A DNA stretch of 64,000 bases from JAKSSE01 sp045597645 (GCA_045597645.1 JAZLKM010000055.1:6411-70410); one strand, 5' to 3'; positions 24,065 to 34,052 are shown, counted from the stretch's first letter. A program made the numbers and translations. Notes: a model not told the origin generated them from the letters alone.

Positions 24065-25805
24065 ATCTCGAGGCCGACATTAATCTGTCGGCTTTTTTAT
24101 TTACATATGATATGTAGAGCTCGTCTTTCGCTCTAGTCATCGCCACATACATAAGACGCCTTTCCTCTTCCAGGTTTTCCTTCGTCTTCTCTTTCATCAT
24201 AGGTACTAGGCTTTCATTTACTTGTGGAATAAATACGATTTTGTATTCAAGGCCTTTTGCCCCATGCATTGTCAAAATATTCACCCCCTCATCCTTAGCT
24301 TCAGATAAGGTGTGCTCATTACCATTTATGCGTTCTACAAGAAAACATATCATCTCCTGCATAGTCTTTTTTGTTTTAGCTATTTCAAGTATATTCTCTA
24401 GCTCTTGCAAGTATGATTCCCGCTTTTGTGTGTCAGGATGCTTTTTAATATAGCTTTGATAGCCTACTGCATTTCTGAGAAAATTGATAGCCGGAAAAGG
24501 ACTCATTCTACCAGCCATCTCAATACAATACTTGAATTTACTTATAGATTGAATCATCTGCTGATCACCTTTATAAAAATCCAGCAGTCCATCAAAGTTT
24601 TCTCCTAATTCAAATGCATCTCTAAGTATTCCTCGGTAAGGCTTGTTGATCACTCTTAAATAATCTCCCCTGTCAGCAGTCTTAGTTGCAATTTTCAAAT
24701 ACGCTACTATGTCTTTATCAACTTCTGCCTCTATTTTTTTATTATTCCATACAATCTGAGAATTGACCCTATACAATATAGCCATCTCGCTATAGGCAAC
24801 ACCTTTCTCGCGATGTTGTCGCTCTATTTCACTAAATATATATTCCATTTCAGTTTGGACATCTTCAAACCTGTTAATATGAATAGCACTCCCAGATATG
24901 CCTCTTGCCGAATACTGTTCTTTTTTATATCTAGTTTCGTTATTTTTTATTAACGCCATCGCTCCTGCCAGAATATTTCCGGTGCATCTATAATTAGCCG
25001 ACAGCACAATCGTCTTGCAGCCTTCAAAATCAGACTTAAATCCAAGCATTATCTCAGGAGATGCACCTCGAAATCCATATATTGACTGATCATCGTCTCC
25101 TACAATAAATATATTATTGCTTGGCTGGCACATAAGTTTTATCGTCTCATACTGATTTCTTGCGATATCCTGGAATTCATCTATCAAAAAATACTTGAAT
25201 TTTCCCCTCCAATATTCAAGCCTGTCAGGATGATTTAAAAACATTTGTTGAACCAAAAGCACCATATCATCAAAATCTATCAGCTTATTATTTTGAAGAG
25301 CATTATTATAGTATTTGTATGCTTTCTCAAAAATTGATTTAGAAAAAGTAATAGGCATATAGTCATCCAACGAATACTTACCGCATTTTATATTGCTTAT
25401 CTCCAATGCAAGATAATCGTAATCCTCGTTTGTCTCTATATTTTTTATCCCGTTTTTTTGGCAAAATGCGCGAAAAATCTGGTTCCGTGTCTGCACATTT
25501 ACTATGCTATCTCCACTAAACCTATAATACTTTGATAAAATATGGAAAAAGACGCTATGAAAGGTTCCGAATGTAACCATCGCGTCAGATTTGTTACCGT
25601 AGGCTTTTTGATAGCGAATTTTCATCTCGCTGGCAGCCGCTCTGGTAAATGTAATGACAAGAATCGACTCTCCAGAGACACCCGAATCTAAAAGAGCTTT
25701 GATTCTCGATACTATGACTGTAGTCTTACCCGAGCCTGGCCCTGCAAGTACCATGCAGGGCCCCTCGGTATGATTAACCGCTTCAATCTGTCTATTGTCT
25801 AGCAT
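23988..25805 (-). CDS. UvrD/Rep-family superfamily 1 DNA helicase
   Basis: ATP-dependent 3'-5' DNA unwinding, probably repair or conflict resolution. 605 aa, shorter than PcrA/UvrD (about 720). Motifs: Q motif L-D-N-R-Q-I-E-A-V, Walker A AGPGSGKTT (about 21-29), motif Ia VITFTRAAASEM, Walker B LIDEFQD, motif III GDDDQSIYGFRGA, motif IV ANYRC, motif V LTMHGAKGLEY, motif VI RRLMYVAMTRAKD. The usual stretch after A-I-L-Y-R-V-N-S-Q (normally ending GGxxFxxREEIKD) is about 20 residues shorter here. The C-terminus keeps S-A-S-R-F-I-Y-E-I, a normal UvrD ending, so the overlap with citrate synthase is real coding. Follows gltX by 48 bases. Confidence 0.92.
   Translation of the reverse strand: MLDNRQIEAVNHTEGPCMVLAGPGSGKTTVIVSRIKALLDSGVSGESILVITFTRAAASEMKIRYQKAYGNKSDAMVTFGTFHSVFFHILSKYYRFSGDSIVNVQTRNQIFRAFCQKNGIKNIETNEDYDYLALEISNIKCGKYSLDDYMPITFSKSIFEKAYKYYNNALQNNKLIDFDDMVLLVQQMFLNHPDRLEYWRGKFKYFLIDEFQDIARNQYETIKLMCQPSNNIFIVGDDDQSIYGFRGASPEIMLGFKSDFEGCKTIVLSANYRCTGNILAGAMALIKNNETRYKKEQYSARGISGSAIHINRFEDVQTEMEYIFSEIERQHREKGVAYSEMAILYRVNSQIVWNNKKIEAEVDKDIVAYLKIATKTADRGDYLRVINKPYRGILRDAFELGENFDGLLDFYKGDQQMIQSISKFKYCIEMAGRMSPFPAINFLRNAVGYQSYIKKHPDTQKRESYLQELENILEIAKTKKTMQEMICFLVERINGNEHTLSEAKDEGVNILTMHGAKGLEYKIVFIPQVNESLVPMMKEKTKENLEEERRLMYVAMTRAKDELYISYVNKKADRLMSASRFIYEINDLPLEHKEDDPELSYKQDA
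24073..24098 (+). terminator. Citrate synthase terminator inside the helicase coding region
   Basis: A 7-bp stem (GCCGACA/TGTCGGC) and 6-base loop followed by TTTTTT. The same bases, read on the minus strand, encode the K-K-A-D-R-L-M-S-A part of the helicase. Confidence 0.9.
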
Positions 25806-25808
25806 TTT

Positions 25809-25844
25809 ATAATCCTTTCCGCTCTCTCCCAGGGCAAGGATTAT
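25809..25844 (-). promoter_or_regulatory. Hairpin covering the helicase ribosome site
   Basis: ATAATCCTT (25844 to 25836) pairs perfectly with AAGGATTAT (25817 to 25809), which includes the Shine-Dalgarno AAAGGAT just before the helicase ATG. There is no T-run, so a terminator is unlikely. It may hold down helicase translation unless coupled or unfolded. Confidence 0.6.
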
Positions 25845-25853
25845 ATCTTTCTA

Positions 25854-27302
25854 CTAGCTAAGCTTAGCTATAGCAGCCTTAATTCTAGAAATTGACTCTT
25901 CTTTACCTAATACTTCTAATATTTCAGTGGCTCCTGCCGGAGTCATTGGCTTACCAGAAAGTGCTGTTCTGATTGGCCACAATACATAACCATTTTTATA
26001 ACCTCTGTCAGCCGCAAAGCCAGAAAGCATTTCGTAAAGAGCGTCATTAGTATAATTATCAAATTTTTCCAGCTCAGGAAGCACCTCCTGAAGCAATGAC
26101 AATGACGACTCTTCCGTCGTTTTCATTTTCTTATGCGTATATAGCTCACTGTCATATTCAGGAACAGCCTCAAAGAAATCAATAAGCGCAGGTATTTCCG
26201 GAAATACCTCTATTCTGGTTTGCACCATATGTGCCACCTTCTCTAGGTCTATATCTCTTTTTATGGTCTCTTTTATTATCGGCATCGCTCTATCGCAGAA
26301 CTTATCAAAGTCCATAGCCTTAATATATTCGCCGTTCATCCATTTTGCTTTTGCAATATCAAATACTGCCGGGCTCTTACTTATGTGATGATAGTCAAAA
26401 GCCTTCACAAGCTCTTCAAGCGAAAAAATCTCCTGATTATCCTCAGGGCTCCAACCTAGAAGTGCCACATAATTGACAACAGCTTCTGTTACAAATCCCT
26501 GTTCAATCAAATCTTCATACGAGCTATGTCCACTTCGCTTAGAAAGCTTCTGATGCTCCTCATTTGTGATAAGTGGACAATGTATATACTTGGGAACTTC
26601 CCAGCCAAATGCCTCATACAAACGATTGTACTTAGGAGAAGATGAAATATACTCATTACCACGTACTACATGAGTAATTCCCATGAGATGGTCATCTACT
26701 ACATTTGCAAAATTGTAGGTAGGAAATCCGTCAGACTTTATGAGAATCATATCATCAAGTTCCGCATTATCTACCGTAATATCACCATAAAGCTCATCAT
26801 TAAAGGTAGTAGTACCCGTCTGCGGGTTGTTCTGTCTGATAACGTAAGGCTTGCCTGCTGCAAGATTCGCCTCTACTTCTTCTTTACTTAAATTAAGGCA
26901 GTGCTTGTCATATACGACAATTTCCTTGCCCTCAACCACTGAAGTACGCAATGACTCCAGTCTCTCCTTGTCGCAGAAACAATAATATGCCTCGCCCTTT
27001 TCCACCAGCTGCTTTGCATACTCTAAATAAACACCACTAGCCTGACGCTCACTCTGGACATATGGTCCAAAGCCCCTATCCTTATCGGGGCCCTCATCAT
27101 GCTTAAGTCCGGTAGCCTCAAGGGTTCGATATATAATATCTACTGCACCCTCTACCAGTCTTTCCTGATCTGTATCTTCTATTCGAAGAATGAAATCACC
27201 ACCCTCATGCTTTGCTACAAGATAAGCATAAAGCGCTGTTCTTAAGTTTCCAACATGCATCCTTCCTGTAGGGCTTGGTGCAAATCTAGTTCTTACGGTC
27301 AT
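25854..27302 (-). CDS. gltX: Glutamyl-tRNA synthetase
   Basis: Charges tRNA-Glu (and in many Firmicutes tRNA-Gln, though a glnS gene is present here). 482 aa. RFAPSPTGRMHVGNLRTALY carries the HIGH-type motif, and KLSKRSGHSSYE the KMSKS-type motif. Starts 6 bases after the stop of the coiled-coil membrane protein gene, with AGGAAGG inside that gene's end, so gltX belongs to the transcription unit of the Hsp70-like block. No separate promoter is obvious. Confidence 0.96.
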   Translation of the reverse strand: MTVRTRFAPSPTGRMHVGNLRTALYAYLVAKHEGGDFILRIEDTDQERLVEGAVDIIYRTLEATGLKHDEGPDKDRGFGPYVQSERQASGVYLEYAKQLVEKGEAYYCFCDKERLESLRTSVVEGKEIVVYDKHCLNLSKEEVEANLAAGKPYVIRQNNPQTGTTTFNDELYGDITVDNAELDDMILIKSDGFPTYNFANVVDDHLMGITHVVRGNEYISSSPKYNRLYEAFGWEVPKYIHCPLITNEEHQKLSKRSGHSSYEDLIEQGFVTEAVVNYVALLGWSPEDNQEIFSLEELVKAFDYHHISKSPAVFDIAKAKWMNGEYIKAMDFDKFCDRAMPIIKETIKRDIDLEKVAHMVQTRIEVFPEIPALIDFFEAVPEYDSELYTHKKMKTTEESSLSLLQEVLPELEKFDNYTNDALYEMLSGFAADRGYKNGYVLWPIRTALSGKPMTPAGATEILEVLGKEESISRIKAAIAKLS

Positions 27303-27308
27303 TGTTGT

Positions 27309-28487
27309 TTATATCCTTCCTGTTATTTTATCTACAGACCTTATTATCTCAGCAATCTCAGGGATGTATTCCCTTTGACCTCCAAGTAGTCTGTCTATTT
27401 CATCTCTCTCATCACTGACAACCTTTGTATTAAACTCGATTCTCTGACGTATCTTTTTTCTGCGTTCGATGAGCTGATGTCTTACTTCACTCATTTCCTC
27501 AGGATCAATAATTGCCGCTGCCTGTGATATCCATATTTTGGAGTCATGTACTCCTGTATTGTTGAGTAGCCTTACTAATCTTGCTGTAAAATACTCGTAA
27601 TCCTCATTATTCCTGGTATATTTCTCATTTTCATTTAATGTCTCAATATATTTTTCCCATAAATAATTGAGTTCATAAGAATTGCTTACATGATATTTTT
27701 CTTTGGTATACTCGATAGCATTGGTTACATTAACATACTTTATCTTTACCTTGTTAAGCAAAACAATAGCATTATTCATATTTGCATCTGCCTGCCTGCT
27801 GTCCTTGCCATCCATTTGCAACTTAATGTATATACAAAATCCTGCCACTGCTGTCAATGCAAAAATACTGGTCCACGCCCAGGATAGATTAGTTTTATAT
27901 GCAGTCTGCAACCAGAAAAAGAGAACAAGCAGTGAGGCAAAACATGTAAAAAGAAGAATAATAAGGCTCTTTAAGATTTTCTGTTCCTTTTTTAGTTCAT
28001 CTTTTTTTATAATCCACTGGCTCTTTTCGCCCTCAAGATAGCTCATGTCCCGCTTAACAGCACTTTGATACATCTCATTAGCCTGCATTCTCTTTATAGC
28101 CGAGGGTACTTCATCTTCATTCTGTTCCATCAAAGCAAACAAATTATCAGATAGCTTTTTTTCGCTGTGCAAAAACTCTTTTTTTGCTTTATCAAGCATG
28201 ACAACATTGCGTGCAACATCCAAAAGGTCAGATTTCTGTCGTGGAGGCAAATCTTCTATCTTTTTTATATCATCAAGGTAATTGGTTACAACGCGATACT
28301 CTGCCTTCTGTTCCTCTATCTCCCTTGTAGTCTCAATAATTTGTTCGCAGGATTCAAGTATATAGTGCTGGCGCTTCTTATGCTCCTCCAGATCATCCAT
28401 GGCATTAAGTTCCTTGGTAATTCTTCCGAAAGCCTCGTCCAGCTCCTTTTCCTTTTTATTCTTTTTACGAAACCATTTGATTCCCAT
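27309..28487 (-). CDS. Coiled-coil protein with central membrane hairpin, unknown function
   Basis: 392 aa, not assigned to a family. Residues about 10-170 are highly charged and helical (EEHKKRQHYILESCEQIIETTREIEEQKAE), predicted coiled coil. Two hydrophobic helices follow (about 172-193 and 203-224), then a second long helical, charged part (about 240-392). Both soluble parts would face the cytoplasm. It is the fourth gene of a block with a solenoid-like giant, an Hsp70-like protein and a TPR-like protein, 3 bases after the last of these; it may anchor that complex to the membrane. That role is inference. Confidence 0.72.
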   Translation of the reverse strand: MGIKWFRKKNKKEKELDEAFGRITKELNAMDDLEEHKKRQHYILESCEQIIETTREIEEQKAEYRVVTNYLDDIKKIEDLPPRQKSDLLDVARNVVMLDKAKKEFLHSEKKLSDNLFALMEQNEDEVPSAIKRMQANEMYQSAVKRDMSYLEGEKSQWIIKKDELKKEQKILKSLIILLFTCFASLLVLFFWLQTAYKTNLSWAWTSIFALTAVAGFCIYIKLQMDGKDSRQADANMNNAIVLLNKVKIKYVNVTNAIEYTKEKYHVSNSYELNYLWEKYIETLNENEKYTRNNEDYEYFTARLVRLLNNTGVHDSKIWISQAAAIIDPEEMSEVRHQLIERRKKIRQRIEFNTKVVSDERDEIDRLLGGQREYIPEIAEIIRSVDKITGRI

Positions 28488-28490
28488 AAA

Positions 28491-29309
28491 TTAAATACTA
28501 CAGATTCTCCGATATTCCTGTTTCCACTCAGACAACACACTATCAAGCTCCTGCTTGCCCTCTGGATAATCCAGAAGTTGCATCGCCTTTATAAGCGCCT
28601 CTTTATTCTTAGATTCGCGAGCTTTTTTTAGCTCCCAGGTCAAGTTTGTTCTCACATCCGGGCTAAGTGCATATTTTGCCTCGCATGCCGAAAATAGCAT
28701 ATCATCTCCACTGCATAGTGCACAGAAAAGAAGCTGTCTAAGCGATAAATTATTTCGGCCTATATCGAATGCCTTTTCATAGCTCCTAGCCGCTTGTTCA
28801 AATTGAAACAAATTAGCATATGCGCACCCCTGGTTATGCCAGACAGCTGCTAGCTCAGCAGGGCTAAAGACCTTAATATTGCCTTCAGATAGAATGCGTC
28901 TATATAGATACAGAGCATCTAAAAACTTACTTTTTGACATCAGCCTATCTGCTCTTAGTTTTAATGTTTCTTCTGGAGATTTATTCTCCATGGTATGAAC
29001 CGCACTAGCTACTGCCTTTTGCTCTGCTGGAGTACAATAATCCGATGCCCTTAAAATAATGGTAAGAAAATGCTCTAGGCTAGCTCCTGAAGATACTGCC
29101 TCCTGCAATTTAAGTGCAAGTGCCGGAAGTCTAAGCTGATGATCAATCCAGTGTATTAAATCTACACTCATAATACTATCACTTAAAAATAGAGCATTAT
29201 TTTCAATGTAATAGCACAGCTCCTCCATAGAGTACAAATTAATTGCCATATCTTCAACAAAGAAAGGGCTGGCTGCCGTATGTTCTTTACAAAGTATTAA
29301 TTCGCCCAT
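28491..29309 (-). CDS. TPR-like helical repeat protein, unknown function
   Basis: 272 aa. The N-terminal part (about 1-100) is unrecognised (INLYSMEELCYYIENNA-LFLSD). Residues about 115-235 look like tetratricopeptide repeats: ADRLMSKSKFLDALYLYRRIL, then AAVWHNQGCAYANLFQFEQA with ARSYEKAFDIGRNN. TPRs bind partner proteins, often chaperones. It starts 2 bases after the Hsp70-like gene and ends 3 bases before the coiled-coil gene. Confidence 0.72.
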   Translation of the reverse strand: MGELILCKEHTAASPFFVEDMAINLYSMEELCYYIENNALFLSDSIMSVDLIHWIDHQLRLPALALKLQEAVSSGASLEHFLTIILRASDYCTPAEQKAVASAVHTMENKSPEETLKLRADRLMSKSKFLDALYLYRRILSEGNIKVFSPAELAAVWHNQGCAYANLFQFEQAARSYEKAFDIGRNNLSLRQLLFCALCSGDDMLFSACEAKYALSPDVRTNLTWELKKARESKNKEALIKAMQLLDYPEGKQELDSVLSEWKQEYRRICSI

Positions 29310-29311
29310 GT

Positions 29312-30541
29312 CTACTCCATTATAAGGTCATAATCCCAGCTAAGCCCCTTGCTCTTAAATATTTCACCAAATCCCAAGTCTTTTACTTCAACATGTATGG
29401 TTCTATCAGAGGTTGCAATGGCACTTATGCGTAGTCTTGTGGTCTTCGGTGGCCTTTTGGGCAAATCAACAAGTTGTAACGCTTCAACCTGTGGGGTTCT
29501 GCTATCTGGTCTTTGTAGCCACACTTCCACCTCAGGAGTGCCATCAAGTATAACTTCACATTCTCCGGTGCAATCATACCAGCTCCTGCCTGCTGTAAGT
29601 AACGTTAAAAATTCAAGCTTGCCACCTGAAAACACCTTGAGCGACAGATTAATCTTAAGCTCATGATCACCCATATATACGAATGGCCAATCGACGGCTG
29701 TCGTCTTTACCATTGCCGCATAGGAAGCACCTCTAGAATAAAGATTTTTACCCAGAAACGCTCTTCTACCCTTGCATACTGTCTGAAGCGATTCTCGCAT
29801 CCAGTCACCATCAAATCCATCGCCTATCAGATAGATGCACGACAGCACTTTTGTCCCTAATGCTGACTTTACTATTTCTGAGAACTGCACATCCTTGTCA
29901 TCGATAAGCGCCCCAGGAAAGCCTTCAGTAAAGGTCACGAGTTGAGGCGTTGTGTTCCTGTTTCTATTCAATATGGCATAGCTAAGCTTATTATTCTGAT
30001 AATCAAATACGGCCACATCGTTAAGCCACAGCGACTGATCTTGGTTTAGCGCATAATAATAAAAGCTCTCTCTTTGCTCCATAAGAAATACTTTTTCTCT
30101 AGGAAGCTCAAGAAGTCTTGGCAGCGATTCGAACATGTCAAGCACATTTGAATCGACGCTTGGGACTGCAATGCCAACAGCTCCAGTTTGTCCTAAAATG
30201 TATAGCTTGCCAGGCAATTTAATGACTTTCTTAAGAAATAATGCCAGCAGCTCTCTACAGGTGTAATTCTCTCCATCAAGCCATATATCTTCATTTGCAA
30301 GCGCTCTTGCATAAAGTCGGTCAACTCCAATCGCATTGCCAGCCGAAACCTGCTCTCTCGCTTCATCACCATAATACCACTGTCCGATGCCTTTCTTTTT
30401 GGCAACAAAAGTGGCTATCTGGAAGTTTTCACTTCCAGCCACAGTGCTTACGGTCTCCGGCTCCTTCATTCCAATGTCGAAGAAGCTAACCATTGTATAT
30501 TTCTCACCTAAGTCGATTCCGTAATATACTTCTCTGTTCAT
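29312..30541 (-). CDS. Degenerate Hsp70/actin-fold protein, unknown function
   Basis: 409 aa. The N-terminus MNREVYYGIDLGEKYTMVSFFD is an Hsp70-type phosphate-1 loop (D10-L-G12...T16), and IYLIGDGFDGDWM near residue 245 resembles the adenosine motif. The phosphate-2 loop is altered: F-D-Y-Q-N-N-K-L where Hsp70 has F-D-L-G-G-G-T, so ATP hydrolysis may be weak. No canonical peptide-binding domain; a beta-rich C-terminal part (LKINLSLKVFSGGKLEFL...) replaces it. Start chosen at ATG 30541, one base after the previous stop, because the fold begins there. I recall a Lachnospiraceae family catalogued as DUF5716 with this look; unconfirmed. Confidence 0.78.
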   Translation of the reverse strand: MNREVYYGIDLGEKYTMVSFFDIGMKEPETVSTVAGSENFQIATFVAKKKGIGQWYYGDEAREQVSAGNAIGVDRLYARALANEDIWLDGENYTCRELLALFLKKVIKLPGKLYILGQTGAVGIAVPSVDSNVLDMFESLPRLLELPREKVFLMEQRESFYYYALNQDQSLWLNDVAVFDYQNNKLSYAILNRNRNTTPQLVTFTEGFPGALIDDKDVQFSEIVKSALGTKVLSCIYLIGDGFDGDWMRESLQTVCKGRRAFLGKNLYSRGASYAAMVKTTAVDWPFVYMGDHELKINLSLKVFSGGKLEFLTLLTAGRSWYDCTGECEVILDGTPEVEVWLQRPDSRTPQVEALQLVDLPKRPPKTTRLRISAIATSDRTIHVEVKDLGFGEIFKSKGLSWDYDLIME

Positions 30542-30542
30542 C

Positions 30543-33500
30543 CTACAATAATGTAAAAATCCTGCTACATGCAGCTTCAAGTCCATCATATTCTGATAGC
30601 TCGCTCTGAAGCTCGTCTCTATTTTCTAATATCAGATTCATCGCTATACGATTCAACCTGTCGAATCTGTTCAAGCTCTTTTTCTCAAGAATATCCTGAC
30701 AATAAATGCGCTTATTCTCCTGCGGGGTTTCTCCGTCAGCACCTGAAATTGTGATGTAATATTCTTTTTCCTCGCCAAAGAATAGAACGAACTGTTTTAC
30801 ATAGATGCCATCATACATCTCTTGCATATCCTCTTCAGTCCACTTTCCATCCTCAGTAAAATGTATTACAACGTGTTCAGACGGCTCACCATAGTATTCC
30901 ACAAATGTCTTGTCATAGAGATGATATCTCTCAAGAATAGCTATATCCAGATTCTTATAAAAAGCAAAATAAATTCCTCTTGTCAAAAATTCATAGAGCA
31001 ACGAATCCGCCATCTCTAGCCTCGAGCCAGTGAGGCCCTCTTGATAGCTTAAGCATTTGAGCAATGCCATTCTGCAGACCTCAATTAATTGTTGATCTAC
31101 ATACTGCATTAGATACTTAAAAAACAAAGCATCGTATCCTATCCGGCACTGCAAAAATTCATTTGAATAAAATCCCAAAAATGCCTCAACAGTGAGTCCT
31201 GAAGGTCTCCCTGTCAAATAATCTCCGAAAATATCAAACGCATCTTCAATGGCCTGGCCTGAAAATAGTGAACAGGTAATGATTCTATCTGCAAGGGTGG
31301 CTGTCTCTACCTCATATGATTTTCCAAGATGCCAAAGCACTGACATATCGGAAACACTACCTTGGAAATGTAATGCCATGTAAGAAATAAGTGCCGAGTT
31401 GTGCATACCCATGTTATATACCTGCATGCAAAGACTCATGAGATTTTCATCATACTCCATCTCAAGCATATCTATTTCGTATGCAAGAAGAATAAGTAGC
31501 TTACCTGCCGGAATATTACCGATACCGTAAGTCAAGATACCATCATATGCTGGTTCAAACTGATGATTATCTATGAGTAGCTCCATTACATAGCATCTAT
31601 CTTTTTGAGAAAAACAGTCCAGATCTACTCCATGTGCCAAGTACACATCAAGAGGTTCCTCCATATTATGTCCTTCAAGGAACCTAAGCATCATAGGATA
31701 TACTGTAGCTATATACGCTGATGATACTTTTGGATTATTCAATATGGTCTCAAAATATGAAAGATCATCCCTCTCAAACGAAGTCCACCTGCTCTTCTGC
31801 TCTGTATACCAGATAGAATAGAGGAGAGAATCCTTAGACAATCTCGCAAGCTTCATCAAAATATTGTCCCAAGGCAAAAGCCTCTCAAGCTCTGGCTCCG
31901 GTCTTGCAAATCGATGTCCCTGACCATCCTCAAGAATAATGCAAAACTCTTTGGACGAAATCGTAAAATAACAGCATCTGTCCCTGACAGGAACTATCTG
32001 CGGGTCAGTATAAGGTGCCTCATATACATATGCTCTAATCACCTGGCTATCAAGAACTGGCAGCTTATATGTGAGCATTCCCTTGGCCAGATCTCTTGAT
32101 ATATCCTCGTCAACCATTCCTTTTTTCAGAAGGTCTTCGTATAAGATAGCCAAATTCTCATCGATCTCACCCGCCTTTATACGGTCCATAGCGTACAGCT
32201 CTATAGTACGACTATACTGCTCATATATGCCAGGCTCCTTGTCCTTACCAATTACAACGTTGGCATACAATACAGACTTTAATTCCTTTGGCAAATGGTC
32301 GTCAAACCCATAATACATTGCCAATGTATGCGGTATATCAGTAATAGCCATCCTATCAAGCGAAGCAAGGTACGCTTCATAAAGCCCACTGATTGGAAAT
32401 GCGCTCTCAATACCAAGCCTAAATATCTCAAGATATCTAGGTCCAAATTTATTGAACTTAATCAAGTAGCTACATATACATCTAAGTAGATCCTCAGTGC
32501 CGTATGCCCTATATGCAGAAACCAAAATATCATATACATTGTGGTTAAATGAACGTTCCACGCTGACAAGATTTTGGAACTGTATCACCAAATCCAATGT
32601 CATCACACCATAGCGTCTAGCCCACTTCATAAGGAAAATAAAGTAGTCATCCAATGATGTCAAAAGCGACGGGTTCTGCCACAATAACAAATATGCTTCA
32701 ACATAGAGGAACGGAGAATGATGTCCATTTTCGATCCAATGTCTAATAGCTTTGAACTTTGCTCCTGCATCTTCTGTGTATTCCTGTTTTAGGAAAGTAA
32801 GCATCCAGAAAATCCGCGCATCCTCAGGATTCTTGCGCAAAATAGACTCTATTTCGTTAGTAAGCCTATCAACATAAGTGCGCTCCTTCTCTACCAAAGT
32901 AGACAAATACAGATAATAAGCCCACTGAGCATCATCAGATTTAGTCCCCTTTAAATCTCTTAAAATCCAAAGTGCTTCCTGTCTCTGACGATTTGTAATG
33001 TAGACCTGAGCCTTCATCAACGGATACCAATAGTTATCCGGCTCAAGAGTAGCCAACGATTCTAGACATTCTATTGCAGTCTGCGCCCACTCACCTGTAA
33101 TACGCCTGCGAAGTCTGTACTCAACGTATGCTCTAGTAAGCTCAGCCATAGCCTTTTGCTTACGATAAGATACATTTTTAAACGCAATGGCAGACCCAAG
33201 AAGACATATCTCAATATTTTCTCTATGAAATCCTGAATCAACAGTAATCCTGATATAATTCCGTCCCATATGCAACTTAGACGGATCAATATGATAAATC
33301 ACCTGTGCCTCACGACCGATGAAATCATCAATAGATAAATGTCTTTTTTCAAATGATATACCTGGTTGATCAGCTGAAATAGCTAAGTCTAAGTATCCCC
33401 AGTTATCCTTTTTGATTATCAGCCTTCCAGTCACAGGCTCAATAATCACATAATCCGGGCAGCCTATTATTTCAACGCTATAATATACAGGGCTCTTTTT

Positions 33501-34052
33501 GCCTAATGCGACAAGAAATTCCTCTATATTGTTGTAATTCATAGTGCCTGTAGAAAGGCCTCTATAGTACAACTTCTGCATGTTATCACTAAGCAATTCC
33601 TGGAATGGCTTAGTGTAAAACAGCTTATAAGCCTCATGTGGTGCTAATTCATAAAGTCTGGTAAAGTCATCAATGTTCGTCACCTTGCCAATGGTGCTCA
33701 ATATAAAGAGTTCTATAATCTTAATACTGAATGGAATGGCGAACTCTCCATGATCAGTAATAAAGGCAAGCTGTCCCTCTACCTCATCACCTTTAACAAA
33801 GCTCTCCGTGTGAAGATGATAACCAACATGTATCTCTTCACCTTCAAAGCCAACATTAAGGCACTCCAAGCGAGGCTCGGTACTAGATGCAATCCCCTTG
33901 ATACGGGAGCCATCGTGTGACTTAATTGTCACCTCGCCACGAACATCTTTGCCTACGCTAGTCTCGATATTTATCTCAGAAACGCTGGATATAATCTCCC
34001 CTTGAAGCGGGCCAAATTTTCCTATTGAAATTTGTCTGATACGGTTCTGCAA
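30543..34052 (-). CDS. Very large solenoid-like protein (DUF5717-like), unknown function
   Basis: 1169 aa. The first about 110 residues are beta-rich (QNRIRQISIGKFG, then alternating strands), and a second beta domain is near 200-300; residues about 320-1000 are helical repeats (ECLESLATLEPDNYWYPLMK, ILRKNPEDARIFWMLTF) like TPR/HEAT solenoids, with more beta near the end. No signal peptide or membrane helix. The start is set at TTG 34052: a GAGGTG ribosome site lies 6 bases upstream, and a longer form would begin inside the promoter. I recall a Lachnospiraceae family named DUF5717 of this size beside an Hsp70-like protein; unconfirmed. First gene of the block. Confidence 0.8.
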   Translation of the reverse strand: MQNRIRQISIGKFGPLQGEIISSVSEINIETSVGKDVRGEVTIKSHDGSRIKGIASSTEPRLECLNVGFEGEEIHVGYHLHTESFVKGDEVEGQLAFITDHGEFAIPFSIKIIELFILSTIGKVTNIDDFTRLYELAPHEAYKLFYTKPFQELLSDNMQKLYYRGLSTGTMNYNNIEEFLVALGKKSPVYYSVEIIGCPDYVIIEPVTGRLIIKKDNWGYLDLAISADQPGISFEKRHLSIDDFIGREAQVIYHIDPSKLHMGRNYIRITVDSGFHRENIEICLLGSAIAFKNVSYRKQKAMAELTRAYVEYRLRRRITGEWAQTAIECLESLATLEPDNYWYPLMKAQVYITNRQRQEALWILRDLKGTKSDDAQWAYYLYLSTLVEKERTYVDRLTNEIESILRKNPEDARIFWMLTFLKQEYTEDAGAKFKAIRHWIENGHHSPFLYVEAYLLLWQNPSLLTSLDDYFIFLMKWARRYGVMTLDLVIQFQNLVSVERSFNHNVYDILVSAYRAYGTEDLLRCICSYLIKFNKFGPRYLEIFRLGIESAFPISGLYEAYLASLDRMAITDIPHTLAMYYGFDDHLPKELKSVLYANVVIGKDKEPGIYEQYSRTIELYAMDRIKAGEIDENLAILYEDLLKKGMVDEDISRDLAKGMLTYKLPVLDSQVIRAYVYEAPYTDPQIVPVRDRCCYFTISSKEFCIILEDGQGHRFARPEPELERLLPWDNILMKLARLSKDSLLYSIWYTEQKSRWTSFERDDLSYFETILNNPKVSSAYIATVYPMMLRFLEGHNMEEPLDVYLAHGVDLDCFSQKDRCYVMELLIDNHQFEPAYDGILTYGIGNIPAGKLLILLAYEIDMLEMEYDENLMSLCMQVYNMGMHNSALISYMALHFQGSVSDMSVLWHLGKSYEVETATLADRIITCSLFSGQAIEDAFDIFGDYLTGRPSGLTVEAFLGFYSNEFLQCRIGYDALFFKYLMQYVDQQLIEVCRMALLKCLSYQEGLTGSRLEMADSLLYEFLTRGIYFAFYKNLDIAILERYHLYDKTFVEYYGEPSEHVVIHFTEDGKWTEEDMQEMYDGIYVKQFVLFFGEEKEYYITISGADGETPQENKRIYCQDILEKKSLNRFDRLNRIAMNLILENRDELQSELSEYDGLEAACSRIFTLL

